From contig NZ_FNBO01000006.1 in the NCBI RefSeq assembly GCF_900102375.1, positions 62,001 to 126,000 on the forward strand: a stretch of 64,000 bases of DNA, given 5' to 3'. A program made the position numbers and the translations under genes. Below, in pieces: positions 46,915 to 56,215 of this stretch. Under the pieces are notes generated by a model, which did not search any database, was not told the origin of the DNA, and was given only the letters and a program-made list of their open reading frames with translations. Position 1 is the stretch's first letter, and every line of letters begins with the position of its first letter. The stretch is from Halorubrum xinjiangense. Its GTDB lineage: Archaea > Halobacteriota > Halobacteria > Halobacteriales > Haloferacaceae.

Positions 46915-47151
46915 TCACTCCTCCCGGCGCTCGGAGAGCCGCTCCCAGATCTCCGTACAGCCCGCGCCGTCCTCGACGTCGTCGAGGTGCCTTGACCCGT
47001 CTCCCGCGTCGCCGTCGCCTTCGCCGTCCGCGTCGCCGTCGCCGTCCGCTTGGTCTTCGCCGTCTGCGTCGCCGTCGCGCTCGACGCCCCGTCCGGAGCC
47101 GTCGCCTCCGCCGCCTCCCGTGTCGTCGTTCGCCGCGGCCCCGTTAGTCAT
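46915..47151 (-). CDS. Small acidic conserved hypothetical
   Basis: A 78-residue protein from the ATG at 47151. The first 55 residues are low-complexity Asp/Gly, and the C-terminus VEDGAGCTEIWERLSERREE is of a type I have seen conserved in haloarchaea. No function known. The low-complexity part means the start is uncertain. Confidence 0.5.
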   Translation of the reverse strand: MTNGAAANDDTGGGGGDGSGRGVERDGDADGEDQADGDGDADGEGDGDAGDGSRHLDDVEDGAGCTEIWERLSERREE

Positions 47152-47256
47152 CTGCCGGACGTAGGCCGACGGCGGTGATAAGCGGTCATTCGGCGGCACG
47201 ACGCGCCGCCGCTCTCCGGCGACCGCAACGCTCGCCGGTATCTCGGACGTGAGCGC

Positions 47257-48300
47257 TTACAGCTCCAGACCGCGGACCTCGACCGTCGCTTCGGCCGCCT
47301 CGCCGCTGCCGGCCTCGGCGGCCTCGACGCGTCCGATCACGCGGCCGTCGGTCGCGTCGGCAAGGGGCGCCGCGTCCTCTGGGTCGAGGGCGGCAACGAA
47401 TCCGGTCCCCATGTTGAACGTTCGGTGCATCTCCTCGTCGGAGACGTTCCCTTCCGCCCGGACGAACTCGAACACCGGCTGGGGGTCGAAGGCGTCGTCG
47501 ATCACGTAGCGGTGGGCGCCCAGGCGTTCGAGGTTCGTCCAGCCGCCGCCCGTGACGTGGGCCGCGCCGCGGACGCCGCGGTCGCGCATCGGGTCGAGGA
47601 GGTCGGTGTATATTGCGGTCGGTTCGAGCAGCGCGTCGCCGAGCGTCTCGTAGTCGCCGAACGGGCACGGATCGGTGTAGGCGTGGCCGCGCGTGACCGC
47701 CTCCCGCGCCAGCGTGAGGCCGTTCGAGTGGATCCCCGACGAGCGCCAGCCGACCAGGGCGTCGCCCGGCTCCGCGCGGCCGTCGAACACGCCGTCTTTC
47801 GCGGCGAGGCCGGCGCAGGTGCCGGCCAGGTCGAGCCCGCGGACCACTTCCGGCATCACCGCGGTCTCGCCGCCGACGAGCTCCATGTCCGCGAGCTCGG
47901 CGCCGCGGGCGAGCCCCTCGCCGACCTGCTCGGCGAAGCGCTCGTCCGGCTCGTCGACCGCGAGGTAGTCGACGAACGCGACGGGGCGGACGCCGGCCGC
48001 GACGAGGTCGTTGACGTTCATCGCGATGCAGTCGATGCCGACCGTCGAGTAGTCGCCGAGCGCCTCCGCGACGAGCAGCTTCGTCCCGACGCCGTCGGTC
48101 GCGAGCGCGAGGTAGCGGTCGCCGATGTCGAGGAGGCCGGCGTACTCACTCCCGGAGCCCTCCGCCTCGGTGTCCGCCCCGACTGCGCCGATCAGCGCCG
48201 CGGTCGCGGCCTCGCTCGCGTCGATGTCGACGCCGGCGTCCGCGTAGGTGAGTTCGTCGTCGCCCGGTCCGCCGTCGCCGTCCCCGTCGCCCTCGGTCAT
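47257..48300 (-). CDS. purM: Phosphoribosylformylglycinamidine cyclo-ligase
   Basis: A 347-residue AIR synthetase: makes AIR from FGAM with ATP in purine synthesis. Start MTEGDGDGDGGPGDDELTYA, then YADAGVDIDASEAATAALIG, LATDGVGTKLLVAE near 70, CIAMNVNDLVAAGVRPVAFV near 92 and VGGETAVMPEVV near 145, the metal and substrate loops. The frame beyond 48300 is not coding. A long low-complexity Gly/Asp start is usual here. Confidence 0.9.
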   Translation of the reverse strand: MTEGDGDGDGGPGDDELTYADAGVDIDASEAATAALIGAVGADTEAEGSGSEYAGLLDIGDRYLALATDGVGTKLLVAEALGDYSTVGIDCIAMNVNDLVAAGVRPVAFVDYLAVDEPDERFAEQVGEGLARGAELADMELVGGETAVMPEVVRGLDLAGTCAGLAAKDGVFDGRAEPGDALVGWRSSGIHSNGLTLAREAVTRGHAYTDPCPFGDYETLGDALLEPTAIYTDLLDPMRDRGVRGAAHVTGGGWTNLERLGAHRYVIDDAFDPQPVFEFVRAEGNVSDEEMHRTFNMGTGFVAALDPEDAAPLADATDGRVIGRVEAAEAGSGEAAEATVEVRGLEL

Positions 48301-48389
48301 GTGTGTTGGGCCACGCCCGCGGAGCAAAAACGCACCGTTCCGGCGGGGAGCGGTCGGAGGCGGCCGGACGCGGTCGCGCCGCCTGCGCC

Positions 48390-49064
48390 TCAGAAGGGCC
48401 CGCCGAACCCGAGCCCGACGACGAAGACGAGTCCGACGGCGAGCAGCACCGAGGGGACGAAGACGGCCGCCCAGACCGGCTTGCTCCACCCCATCACCGT
48501 CTTCCCGTCGAGGGGGCCGTACGGAACGAGGTTGAACGCCGCGAGGAACGCGTTGATCGCGATGCCGCGCGCGCCGAGGATCGTGACGAGGTCGCTGCCG
48601 AGGACCCCGCCGAGCGCGAACAGCGGGAAGAAGACGACCATCAGCCCGAGGTTCACGGCGGGACCGGCGAGCGCGATGTGCCCGTGCTCGCGGGGCGTCA
48701 GCCGCCCGCGGTGGTGGACGGCGCCCGGCGCGGCGAAGATGAACCCCAGAAGCGAGCTCATCACCGCCAGGAACAGCATGCTGTTGTCCGCGCGGAACTC
48801 CGCGACCTGGTCGTAGTGGACCGCGACGACCTTGTGTGCGACCTCGTGGAGCAGGAATGCGACCCCGGCGGTCGCGAGGGCGACGAACAGCGGCGGGAGC
48901 ACGCCCGCGGCGAGGATCCGGCTGATCCCCCCCGACCCGCCGACGAAGAACAGCATGAACGCGACGCCGAGCGCGAGCCACGCGACGAGCAGGTCCCGGA
49001 GTTCCGTCCCGCTGAAGTAGAGGCCCGCGATCCGGCGCCCGGAGAACGTCCCGGCGCCGCTCAC
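48390..49064 (-). CDS. Site-2 protease family (M50) membrane metalloprotease
   Basis: A 224-residue membrane protein with a GTG start at 49064, overlapping the TraB-like stop by 4 bp. The zinc site is complete: FLLHEVAHKVV (HExxH, near residue 70) and FNLVPYGPLDGKTV (N-x-x-P-x5-DG, near 183), with a conserved ALAGPAVNLGLM between. About six helices. It cleaves proteins in the membrane; no substrate is evident. Confidence 0.9.
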   Translation of the reverse strand: MSGAGTFSGRRIAGLYFSGTELRDLLVAWLALGVAFMLFFVGGSGGISRILAAGVLPPLFVALATAGVAFLLHEVAHKVVAVHYDQVAEFRADNSMLFLAVMSSLLGFIFAAPGAVHHRGRLTPREHGHIALAGPAVNLGLMVVFFPLFALGGVLGSDLVTILGARGIAINAFLAAFNLVPYGPLDGKTVMGWSKPVWAAVFVPSVLLAVGLVFVVGLGFGGPF

Positions 49065-50839
49065 GCGATCCCCCCCACGGCGCCGCGCACGAGGTCGACG
49101 CCGTTGAGCGCTCCCTCGACGAGCAGCCGGCCGACGTCCTCTACGCCGCCGACCTCGGCGCCGAACATCGCCGGGATGACGTACGCCGCGAAGAGGAAGC
49201 TCGCGACGATGCTCCCGACGTTCGTCATCGCGACGACGACGATGAGCCGGAACAGCGGCACGTCGAGCATCGCGGAGACCAGCTCCGTCGCGGAGCGCGT
49301 CTCGTCGGCGAGCAGGTCGTTGAGCGCCCCGATGTCGGCGACGTTCACCGTCAGGCTCCGGAGCTCGACGTACCCCGTGAACCAGCCGGGCGCGAGCAGC
49401 GGGTTGATCGAGGTCAGCCACGCGACGGCGCCGCCGACGCCGGCCGAGAGCCAGCGCGCGCCGGCCACCTTCGCGAACGCGAACGCAAAGACGCCGTTGA
49501 TCAGGAACCACGCGCCGAACAGCCGGAGCAGGAACGCGTTCCCGGCCCCGCCAAGCGCCAGCAGGAGGAAGAAGCCGACGAAGCCGACCGTGATCGCGTA
49601 GCCGATCGCCTTCTTCCACGGGAGTCCTCGGCCCGACTCCTGTCCGACCAAGTCGTCCATCGGCGGGAGGGTCGCGGGGTCAGCGAGGTACCCCTCGATG
49701 CCCGCGCGGTGGCCGGCGCCGACGACGGCGACCACGTCGCGTCCGGCCTCACGGAGCGCGACGAGGCGGTGGGCGATGAAGGCGTCGCGCTCGTCGATGA
49801 GCGCCTCCGCGCCGCCCGGGGAGAACTGCCGGAACTCCTCCATCATCATCGTCACCACGTCCGTGTCGGTGAGGTCCGCGGCGTCGAGCTCCTCGATCCC
49901 GCCGGCCTCCGCGTCGACGTCGCCGCCGGCGAGCGCGCCGACCGCGACCGCGAGGACGGCGCCGACGAGGAGCCCCAATCCGATACCGATCCCGAAGCCG
50001 CCGATCGCGGCGACGGCGAAGCCGCCGAGGTACGCCGAGACGAGCCCGTCGGCGACGCCAGTGACTCCGGCCGCGACCCCGGCGGCGAGCCCGGTGCCGA
50101 CCGCGGCGTAGAGCCGCTGGTCCGGCGAGAGCGCGAGCGTGCCGACCTGATCGACGGCGATGCCGACGACGAGCGCGACGAGGACGCCCGCGGCGACGCT
50201 CGTTAGCACGGCGTTCGTGATCCCGACGGCGCCGCCGAAGAGGCCGATCGCCGGGCCGGCGAGGATCCCGACGAGGAGGCCGCCGATCACGCCGGCGACG
50301 CGCGGGTCGCTGACGCCGAACGCGAGCCCGCCGACGAGCCGGAGCTTCTCCGTGAGCGTCATCCGGGCCCAGAACCGCTGGATCGTCGTCTGAATGTCGC
50401 GGTCGACGAGCGCCACGTCGATGCCGAGCGACTCGGCGACGTCGACGGCGGCCTTCATGTCGGCGCCCGGCTCGATGTCGAACCGCTCGCCGAGCTGGGT
50501 CTGGACGTACGAGAGCATCCAGTACGCGAGGAACTGGAACACGGTGTTCCCCTTGAGCAGGTCGCTGGCGTCGAGGTCGTCGGGCGTCTCGCCGTTGAGC
50601 TGGCGGTAGCGCCCCTCGTCGAGCTCGACGGCGACGACGTCGGGGCGCTCCCGCTCGATCGTCTCCTCGACCTCGTCGACGGAGCGCTCCGACACGTGCG
50701 CGGTCCCGACGACCGTGACCCTCCCCTCGTCGGCAGAGTCGCGGCGCGGCTCCCGCTCGAGGTCGCCGCCGTCGGTCCGCGAGGGCCGGTCGGTCGACGG
50801 GGGCGCCTCGTCGTCGCTCCCCCGTGACGTCTCTGTCAT
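49061..50839 (-). CDS. TraB/PrgY family membrane protein
   Basis: A 592-residue protein starting MTETSRGSDDE. After a 40-residue polar tail the conserved core begins VTVVGTAHVSERSVDEVEET, then VVAVELDEGRYRQLNG. The active-site-like His and Glu residues sit there, and AGHRAGIEGYL occurs near 355. The remainder has about eight transmembrane segments, mostly in the middle and C-terminal half. TraB/PrgY proteins in bacteria act in pheromone shutdown; haloarchaeal role unknown. It overlaps the M50 gene and the two may act together. Confidence 0.85.
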   Translation of the reverse strand: MTETSRGSDDEAPPSTDRPSRTDGGDLEREPRRDSADEGRVTVVGTAHVSERSVDEVEETIERERPDVVAVELDEGRYRQLNGETPDDLDASDLLKGNTVFQFLAYWMLSYVQTQLGERFDIEPGADMKAAVDVAESLGIDVALVDRDIQTTIQRFWARMTLTEKLRLVGGLAFGVSDPRVAGVIGGLLVGILAGPAIGLFGGAVGITNAVLTSVAAGVLVALVVGIAVDQVGTLALSPDQRLYAAVGTGLAAGVAAGVTGVADGLVSAYLGGFAVAAIGGFGIGIGLGLLVGAVLAVAVGALAGGDVDAEAGGIEELDAADLTDTDVVTMMMEEFRQFSPGGAEALIDERDAFIAHRLVALREAGRDVVAVVGAGHRAGIEGYLADPATLPPMDDLVGQESGRGLPWKKAIGYAITVGFVGFFLLLALGGAGNAFLLRLFGAWFLINGVFAFAFAKVAGARWLSAGVGGAVAWLTSINPLLAPGWFTGYVELRSLTVNVADIGALNDLLADETRSATELVSAMLDVPLFRLIVVVAMTNVGSIVASFLFAAYVIPAMFGAEVGGVEDVGRLLVEGALNGVDLVRGAVGGIA

Positions 50840-50965
50840 CACCCGTCGTACTCGGTCACCGCGTTTAGGGTTTGTGAGTCGATAGCGGGCTCCGCGCACC
50901 GGCCGCCCGGCGACCCGCCCCAACGATCCAACAAGTTTGTATTCTCACGCGTCTCAACTGTTCGC

Positions 50966-51694
50966 ATGTCCCGGCTGTTGCCCTCCCTGCCGGACGCGAC
51001 GCCCGAGGAGCGCGAACCCCGGGTCGTTGGCGTCGACGACGACGAGGCCGACGACCTCATTGCCGCCCTCGGCTCCGAGACGGCGCGCGCGATCCTCTCG
51101 ACGCTCCACGACCGGCCGGCCACGAAGTCCGAACTCGCCGACGAGGTCGACACCTCGCTCCAGAACGTCCAGTACCACCTCTCGCGGCTCGACGACGCCG
51201 ACCTCGTCGAGGTCGTCGACACGGCTTACTCCGAGAAGGGCCGCGAGATGGACGTGTACGCCGCCGCCGACGAGCCGCTCGTGTTGTTCGCGGGCGGCTC
51301 CGAGGAGTCGACCGGGATCAAGACCGCGCTCATGCGCCTGCTCGGGGGGTACGGGCTCATCGGCCTCGCGGCGGTCGCGGTCCAGCGGCTCCTCGCGGTC
51401 GGCTCGCTCGGGGGTGCCGGCGGCTACGCGGGGGCCTCCGGCGGCGGCGACGCGGGAACGGCGACCACCGACGGCGCCGACGGGAGCGGGGCGGACGGCG
51501 CCGACGGTCCCACCATAGAGAGCGCTCCTGACCAGGACACCGCCGCCGAGAGCGCGGACGGCGCGATCGAACTCATTGGCGACCCGCTCGCGGAGTACGC
51601 CGTCTCGCTCGTCGAGCCGGGGATCGTCTTCTTCCTCGGCGCCGCGCTCGTGTTCACGCTCGCGTGGGCGTACTGGTACCGCGCGTCGAACTGA
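50966..51694 (+). CDS. ArsR-like winged-helix regulator with C-terminal membrane anchor
   Basis: A 242-residue protein. Winged helix: LGSETARAILSTLHDRPATK then SELADEVDTSLQNVQYHLSR near 32-75. The C-terminal part is a Gly/Ala/Asp-rich linker with a hydrophobic segment near 125-145 and a final helix at 212-237 (VEPGIVFFLGAALVFTLAWA). A membrane-anchored regulator is unusual but seen in haloarchaea. The target is not known; it is divergent from traB. Confidence 0.85.
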   Translation: MSRLLPSLPDATPEEREPRVVGVDDDEADDLIAALGSETARAILSTLHDRPATKSELADEVDTSLQNVQYHLSRLDDADLVEVVDTAYSEKGREMDVYAAADEPLVLFAGGSEESTGIKTALMRLLGGYGLIGLAAVAVQRLLAVGSLGGAGGYAGASGGGDAGTATTDGADGSGADGADGPTIESAPDQDTAAESADGAIELIGDPLAEYAVSLVEPGIVFFLGAALVFTLAWAYWYRASN

Positions 51695-51821
51695 GACACC
51701 ACTCGCATCGAACCGAGGCGACCACTCCGTGGAACTGAGGCGGCGCGAGGGCGGGCCGGCCGCCGAGCCGAACGGCCCGCGCGTGGGACAGCTATTCAAA
51801 CCGCCGTCACCACGTTCGCGT

Positions 51822-52280
51822 ATGGAACACGAAGCCGAGGTCGTCGGGGTCGGAGCGGGCTCGGCGCCGAGCGGCGACGTCCCGGCGGTGATCCTCTCCG
51901 CGCGCGGCGAGTACGTCCCGATATTCGTCAGTGGCGACCAGGCCCGGTCGATCGGGATGGCGTTGGAGGGCGAACCGTTCGACCGACCCCTCACGCACGA
52001 CCTCCTCGTCGACATCCTCACGGAGTTCGGCGGCGCGATCGACCGGGTCCGCGTCGACGACCTCCACGACGGCACCTTCTACGCGAAGGTCGACGCCGAG
52101 CGCTACGACGACGGCGAACCCGAGCGGTTCGTCTTCGACGCCCGCCCCTCCGACGCGCTCGCGCTCGCCGTGCGCGTCGACTGTCCGGTCGTCGTGACCG
52201 ACGAAGTGATAGACGAGGCGGGCCGTCCGCGGGACTCGATCCGGTTCAGCGGTGACGGCGACCCCTCCGAGGATCGCTGA
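51822..52280 (+). CDS. DUF151 bifunctional nuclease family protein
   Basis: A 152-residue protein (MEHEAEVVGVGAGSAPSGDV). The DUF151 core is clear: VPIFVSGDQARSIGMALEGE near 38-57, FDRPLTHDLLVDILTEFGGA and FDARPSDALALAVRVDCPVV near 110. Plant and bacterial members have RNase or DNase activity; the archaeal role is untested. Confidence 0.88.
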   Translation: MEHEAEVVGVGAGSAPSGDVPAVILSARGEYVPIFVSGDQARSIGMALEGEPFDRPLTHDLLVDILTEFGGAIDRVRVDDLHDGTFYAKVDAERYDDGEPERFVFDARPSDALALAVRVDCPVVVTDEVIDEAGRPRDSIRFSGDGDPSEDR

Positions 52281-52377
52281 GACCGCCGCTTCGACGTCGA
52301 CCTCCCCGTCCGGCGCTTCGGCGTCCGCCGGGCCGCCGAAGCCGGCCGTTCAAGTCGCCGGCCCTCCCACGACGGCC

Positions 52378-52860
52378 ATGGACGAGACGGCCACGCTCGC
52401 CTCCTCGCACACCGAGATGACGGAGATGCTGCTCCCGAACGATACGAACAACCTCGGCCGTGCGCTCGGGGGCGCCGTGTTACACTGGATGGACATCTGC
52501 GGCGCCATCGCTGGCATGCGCTTCGCGAACCGACAGGTGGTCACCGCCTCGATGGACCACGTCGACTTCATCGCCCCCATCGAGATGGGCGAGGTCGCCA
52601 TCATCGAGGGGTACGTGTTCAACACCGGGCGGACGAGCGTCGACGTGAAAGTCGACGTGCGCGCCGAGAACCCCCGCACCGACGAGACGCGACGGACGAC
52701 CACCTCCTACTTCACCTTCGTCGCGCTCGACGACGAGGGGCGCCCGACGCCGGTCCCCGACCTGGCGTGTCCGACCGAGGACGAGGAAGCCCTCCGCGAC
52801 GACGCCATGGACGGCCGCGAAGAACAGTTACGGCAGGTCGTCGAGCGCTACGACCTCTGA
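52378..52860 (+). CDS. Acyl-CoA thioesterase (hotdog fold)
   Basis: A 160-residue hotdog protein starting MDETATLASSHTEMTEMLLP. The catalytic Asn/Asp set lies in NDTNNLGRALGGAVLHWMDI near 21-40, with SMDHVDFIAPIEMGEV near 60. It hydrolyses acyl-CoA to free acid and CoA. The frame extension to 52252 is rejected as poor sequence. Confidence 0.9.
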   Translation: MDETATLASSHTEMTEMLLPNDTNNLGRALGGAVLHWMDICGAIAGMRFANRQVVTASMDHVDFIAPIEMGEVAIIEGYVFNTGRTSVDVKVDVRAENPRTDETRRTTTSYFTFVALDDEGRPTPVPDLACPTEDEEALRDDAMDGREEQLRQVVERYDL

Positions 52861-52881
52861 CTGGGCGCAGTCCGGACGGCC

Positions 52882-53388
52882 TCACTCCTCCGCGTCGCCC
52901 GCGACGACCTCGACGGTCGCGTTCGGGTCGTCCGACGCTGCGACAGCCGCCTCGTGCGCCGCCAACGCGCGCTCTGCGAGGGCGTCGAGCGCCTCGTCGG
53001 CGTCGCAGTCGCCTTCGTCCCGGTCGCCGGTCGCGAGGTGACTCGGACAGCCGCAGTCCGAGGCGCCGAACCCGTCAACCGGGCCGGCCGGCAGGCGCTC
53101 CGCGACCGCGCACTCGACGTCGACGCCGACGCTCCGCACGACCCGGTCGATCCGCGCGGCCGGGTGGCCGAGCAGGTAGTCGACGTGCCAGTGGCGGACG
53201 TCGTGCTCGCCGCGCGCGGTCCGTCGGTGTCTGTCGACCCGGGAGAAGCCGCCGGCGCCGAGCGCGCTCCCCGTGTACGCGTACGCGCCGGCCGGCAGGC
53301 GGTGCTCGCCGAGCGCGCCCGCCGACAGCGTCGCGTCCTCCGCGAGGTCGACGACGAGGGTGTAGCTCCCCACCGCGGCGTCGCTCAT
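52882..53388 (-). CDS. DUF123 (GIY-YIG-like) protein
   Basis: A 168-residue protein. It has GSYTLVVDLAEDATLSAGAL, then LPAGAYAYTGSALGAGGFSR, RHRRTARGEHDVRHWHVDYL and the Cys-x-Cys in FGASDCGCPSHLA. The pattern matches DUF123, found next to endonuclease III in some archaea. The gene is not next to nth here. Its start lies 37 bp after the stop of the upstream DCC gene on the same strand. Confidence 0.85.
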   Translation of the reverse strand: MSDAAVGSYTLVVDLAEDATLSAGALGEHRLPAGAYAYTGSALGAGGFSRVDRHRRTARGEHDVRHWHVDYLLGHPAARIDRVVRSVGVDVECAVAERLPAGPVDGFGASDCGCPSHLATGDRDEGDCDADEALDALAERALAAHEAAVAASDDPNATVEVVAGDAEE

Positions 53389-53425
53389 CGGTCGATCACC
53401 GTCGGGACCGCGGCCGACGCCCCGA

Positions 53426-53869
53426 TCACGACAGCGCGGCCGGCGCCTCGTCGGCGGCCGCCCGGAGCGACGTCACCATCTCGCCCGCGTCGTCCTCGAG
53501 GCGGTACGTGTCGTGGACGTCCGCCGGGTCGCGGTCGCGGCCCGACAGCGCCCCGACGACGCCGGCGATCGTGTCGTAGTTGTCGCGGACGAGGCCGCCG
53601 ACGATACCGGGGGTGCCCGCGCGCTCGGCCAGTTCCTCGGCGGCCGACCGCCCCGCGTACACCCGGCGCTCGACGGGGTCGACGAACACCATCGCGAACG
53701 GACGGGAGCCGAACTGTGCGTCGAGGAACGGCCCGACCGGGTCGGCCTCCCACGGGACTGCGACGACGCCGTCGAGCCGTCGGAGCGCGACCGCCGCGAC
53801 CGAGCAGTACGGGCAGTCGCCGTCGAAGATCAACACCGGCGCGTCCGCGCCGTCCGGGTCGGTAGACAT
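53426..53869 (-). CDS. DCC family thiol-disulfide oxidoreductase
   Basis: A 147-residue protein with the DCC signature: FDGDCPYCSVAAVALRRLD near 14-32, that is D-G-x-C-x-x-C. Likely cytosolic redox protein. Later segments include FVDPVERRVYAGRSAAEELA. Start MSTDPDGADAPVL. Confidence 0.88.
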   Translation of the reverse strand: MSTDPDGADAPVLIFDGDCPYCSVAAVALRRLDGVVAVPWEADPVGPFLDAQFGSRPFAMVFVDPVERRVYAGRSAAEELAERAGTPGIVGGLVRDNYDTIAGVVGALSGRDRDPADVHDTYRLEDDAGEMVTSLRAAADEAPAALS

Positions 53870-53947
53870 ACGAAAAGATAGGGCCTCGACCGGCTTAAGC
53901 GGCCGGTCGGGCGAACTCGTTCGGGTAGACCGTCGCGTCGAACCCGC

Positions 53948-54232
53948 TCAGTGCGAGTGGCCGAGCGCCTCTTCGAGCGGCTGCCCGAAGCGTTCCTCGA
54001 ACAGCTCCGCGGCCGTCTCGTTCATCTCCGCGATGTCCTCGGGCACCTCGCCCTCGCTGTGGTGGACGATGACGTGCGCCTGCTGGGCCATCGCCTGGAC
54101 GACCACGTCGGAGACGACGGCGGTCGCGGGCTCGCCCTGCTCGCTGAGCACGTCGACGAGGCCGGCGGGCAGTTCGAACGACTCTTCGTCACCGTCGGGG
54201 CCGGTGACCGTGTAGGTCTCGGTATCTCCCAT
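53948..54232 (-). CDS. Small conserved hypothetical, DUF7545-like
   Basis: A 94-residue protein starting MGDTETYTVTGPDGDEESFE. Ends in FGQPLEEALGHSH, a His-rich tail. It lies between the DCC gene and the zinc permease, in the same orientation. I recall it as DUF7545. No function known; the His tail and the neighbours could hint at metal but this is weak. Confidence 0.6.
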   Translation of the reverse strand: MGDTETYTVTGPDGDEESFELPAGLVDVLSEQGEPATAVVSDVVVQAMAQQAHVIVHHSEGEVPEDIAEMNETAAELFEERFGQPLEEALGHSH

Positions 54233-54322
54233 ACCGGCCAGTCGCGGCCGCGACATAAGGGTCTGTGGAAACCGGACGCGGCCGGAGCGGCCGTCGTTTC
54301 GGGCTCGCGCGGCCCGTCCGAG

Positions 54323-55375
54323 TCACCCGTGCGCCGAGATGGCCTTCACCGAGAAGCCGGAGCCGACGATGGTCGCGAGGTACACCGCGATCGCCGTGAC
54401 GACGATCGACCCCCCCGACGGGAGGCTCAGTCCGATCGAGACGGCGAAGCCGCCGATCACCGACAGCTGGCCGAAGATCACCGAGAGGTACATCGTCTCC
54501 CGGAAGCTCCGGGCGACCTGCGAGGCGGCCGCGACGGGGACGACGAGCATCGCGGCGACGAGGATGACGCCGAGCACCTGCATCGCGCCGACGACCACGA
54601 CCGCGGTCAACACCACGAGCAGGGTGTTGTAGCCGGTGACGTTCAGCCGGGCGACCCGCGCGGCCTGCTCGTCGAAGGTGATGAAGAGGAGCTGCTTGTA
54701 CGTCAGCGCCACGGCCGCGACGACGAACACGGAGAGCGCGCCCATCAGCCGCGCGCCCTCCGGCGTGACGACCGCGAGGTTCCCGAACAGGTAGCCCTGG
54801 ATGTTGACCCCGGTGAGCCCGTCGCCGTAGCTGATGATCAGGGTCCCGACCGCGAAGCTCCCGCTGAGCATGATCGCGATGGGCACGTCGCCGTAGGCGT
54901 CGGTGCGCTCGGTGAGCCACTGGACCGCGAGCGCGCCGAGGATCCCCACCGCGAGCGCGACGAGCAGCAGCGACCCGTTCCACCCGGTCGAGGAGGTGAC
55001 GAGGATCCCGACCGCCACGCCGGCGAACGCGGTGTGCGCGAGCGTCTCGCCGATCAGCGCCATCTCGCGGTGGACGAGGAACGAACCGACGAGCGGGGCG
55101 ACGACGCCGACGAGCACGCCCACCGCCATCGACTGCCACATGATCGGGTGCCGGAACACGTTCGTGCCGAACGCGGCGTCCATCCCGCGCCCGAGCGAGC
55201 GGAACGCGCCGTACAGGTCGCTCGCGACCGGGAGGTCCTGCGCCCAGTACAGCAGAAGGAACGCGAGCATGACCGCCGCGACGACGCCCGTGAGTCCGAT
55301 ACCGACGAGCTCCGCGGTCCGGCGGCGTCCCCGGTCGGCTCGACGTGCGGTCTCGGCGTCCGATTCTCGGCTCAT
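54323..55375 (-). CDS. znuB: Zinc/manganese ABC transporter permease
   Basis: A 350-residue permease of the ZnuB/TroC type with about nine helices, start MSRESDAETARRADRGRRRT. The family pattern HREMALIGETLAHTAFAGVA near 115 and SFAVGTLIISYGDGLTGVNI are visible. It overlaps the last base of the ATPase gene. It moves the metal across the membrane. Confidence 0.88.
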   Translation of the reverse strand: MSRESDAETARRADRGRRRTAELVGIGLTGVVAAVMLAFLLLYWAQDLPVASDLYGAFRSLGRGMDAAFGTNVFRHPIMWQSMAVGVLVGVVAPLVGSFLVHREMALIGETLAHTAFAGVAVGILVTSSTGWNGSLLLVALAVGILGALAVQWLTERTDAYGDVPIAIMLSGSFAVGTLIISYGDGLTGVNIQGYLFGNLAVVTPEGARLMGALSVFVVAAVALTYKQLLFITFDEQAARVARLNVTGYNTLLVVLTAVVVVGAMQVLGVILVAAMLVVPVAAASQVARSFRETMYLSVIFGQLSVIGGFAVSIGLSLPSGGSIVVTAIAVYLATIVGSGFSVKAISAHG

Positions 55376-56115
55376 CAGTGGTGGTGGTGGACGACCTGTC
55401 CGGTCGCGCCGTACGCCTCCGCGAGGGCGTCGCTCTCGACGAACGACTCGGTGTCCCCGTGGTGGTACAGCTCGGTGTTGATACAGGCGACGCGGTCCGC
55501 GCGATCGGTGACGACGCCGATGTCGTGCTCGATGAGGATGACCGTGATACCGTCGCCGTTGAGGTCGTCGAGGAGCGCGTAGAAGGCGTCGCGCGACTCG
55601 GCGTCGACGCCGACCGTCGGCTCGTCGAGCGCGAGGAGGTCGGCGTCGCTCGCGAGGGCCCGGGCGATGTACGCGCGCTGCTTCTGCCCGCCGGACAGCT
55701 CCGAGACGAGCCGGTCGGCCAGGTCCTCGATGCCCACCGTCTCGATGGCGTCCGCGACGGCGGCGCGGTCGGCGTCGGAGAGCCGCCCCCGCCCGGCGTG
55801 CGCGAACCGGCCCATTGTGACGCACTCGCGGACGGTGACCGGCATCGCGCCGCCCCGGCTCGTCGCCTTCTGGGAGACGTAGCCGATCCGGCCGCCATCG
55901 TCGAACTCCTCGATCGGGCGCCCGAACAGCTCCACTGTCCCCTCGTCGGCCTCGTGGAGCCCGAGCATGAGGTGGAGGAGGGTGGTCTTCCCGGAGCCGT
56001 TCGGCCCGACGAGCCCGAGGAAATCTCCCTCCTCAACGGTCAGGGAGACGTCTCTCACGGCGACCGTGTCGCCGTAAGAGAAGGTTACGCCGTCGAGGTC
56101 GACGATTTCGCTCAC
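55375..56115 (-). CDS. znuC: Zinc/manganese ABC transporter ATPase
   Basis: A 246-residue ATPase. Walker A GPNGSGKTT near residue 39, signature LSGGQKQRAYIARAL near 141, Walker B LLALDEPTVGVD. The protein ends VVHHHH, a natural His4 tail that could hold zinc. It drives ZnuB. Confidence 0.9.
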   Translation of the reverse strand: MSEIVDLDGVTFSYGDTVAVRDVSLTVEEGDFLGLVGPNGSGKTTLLHLMLGLHEADEGTVELFGRPIEEFDDGGRIGYVSQKATSRGGAMPVTVRECVTMGRFAHAGRGRLSDADRAAVADAIETVGIEDLADRLVSELSGGQKQRAYIARALASDADLLALDEPTVGVDAESRDAFYALLDDLNGDGITVILIEHDIGVVTDRADRVACINTELYHHGDTESFVESDALAEAYGATGQVVHHHH

Positions 56116-56215
56116 TGCGTGTGTCCGTTCTGGGTCGGCCGCACGTTTAGCTCTTTTACTCCGCCGTCGCGCCGGGGGACGGACCAGCCGGTCGGCGGCC
56201 CGGTAGTCGTCCCGC

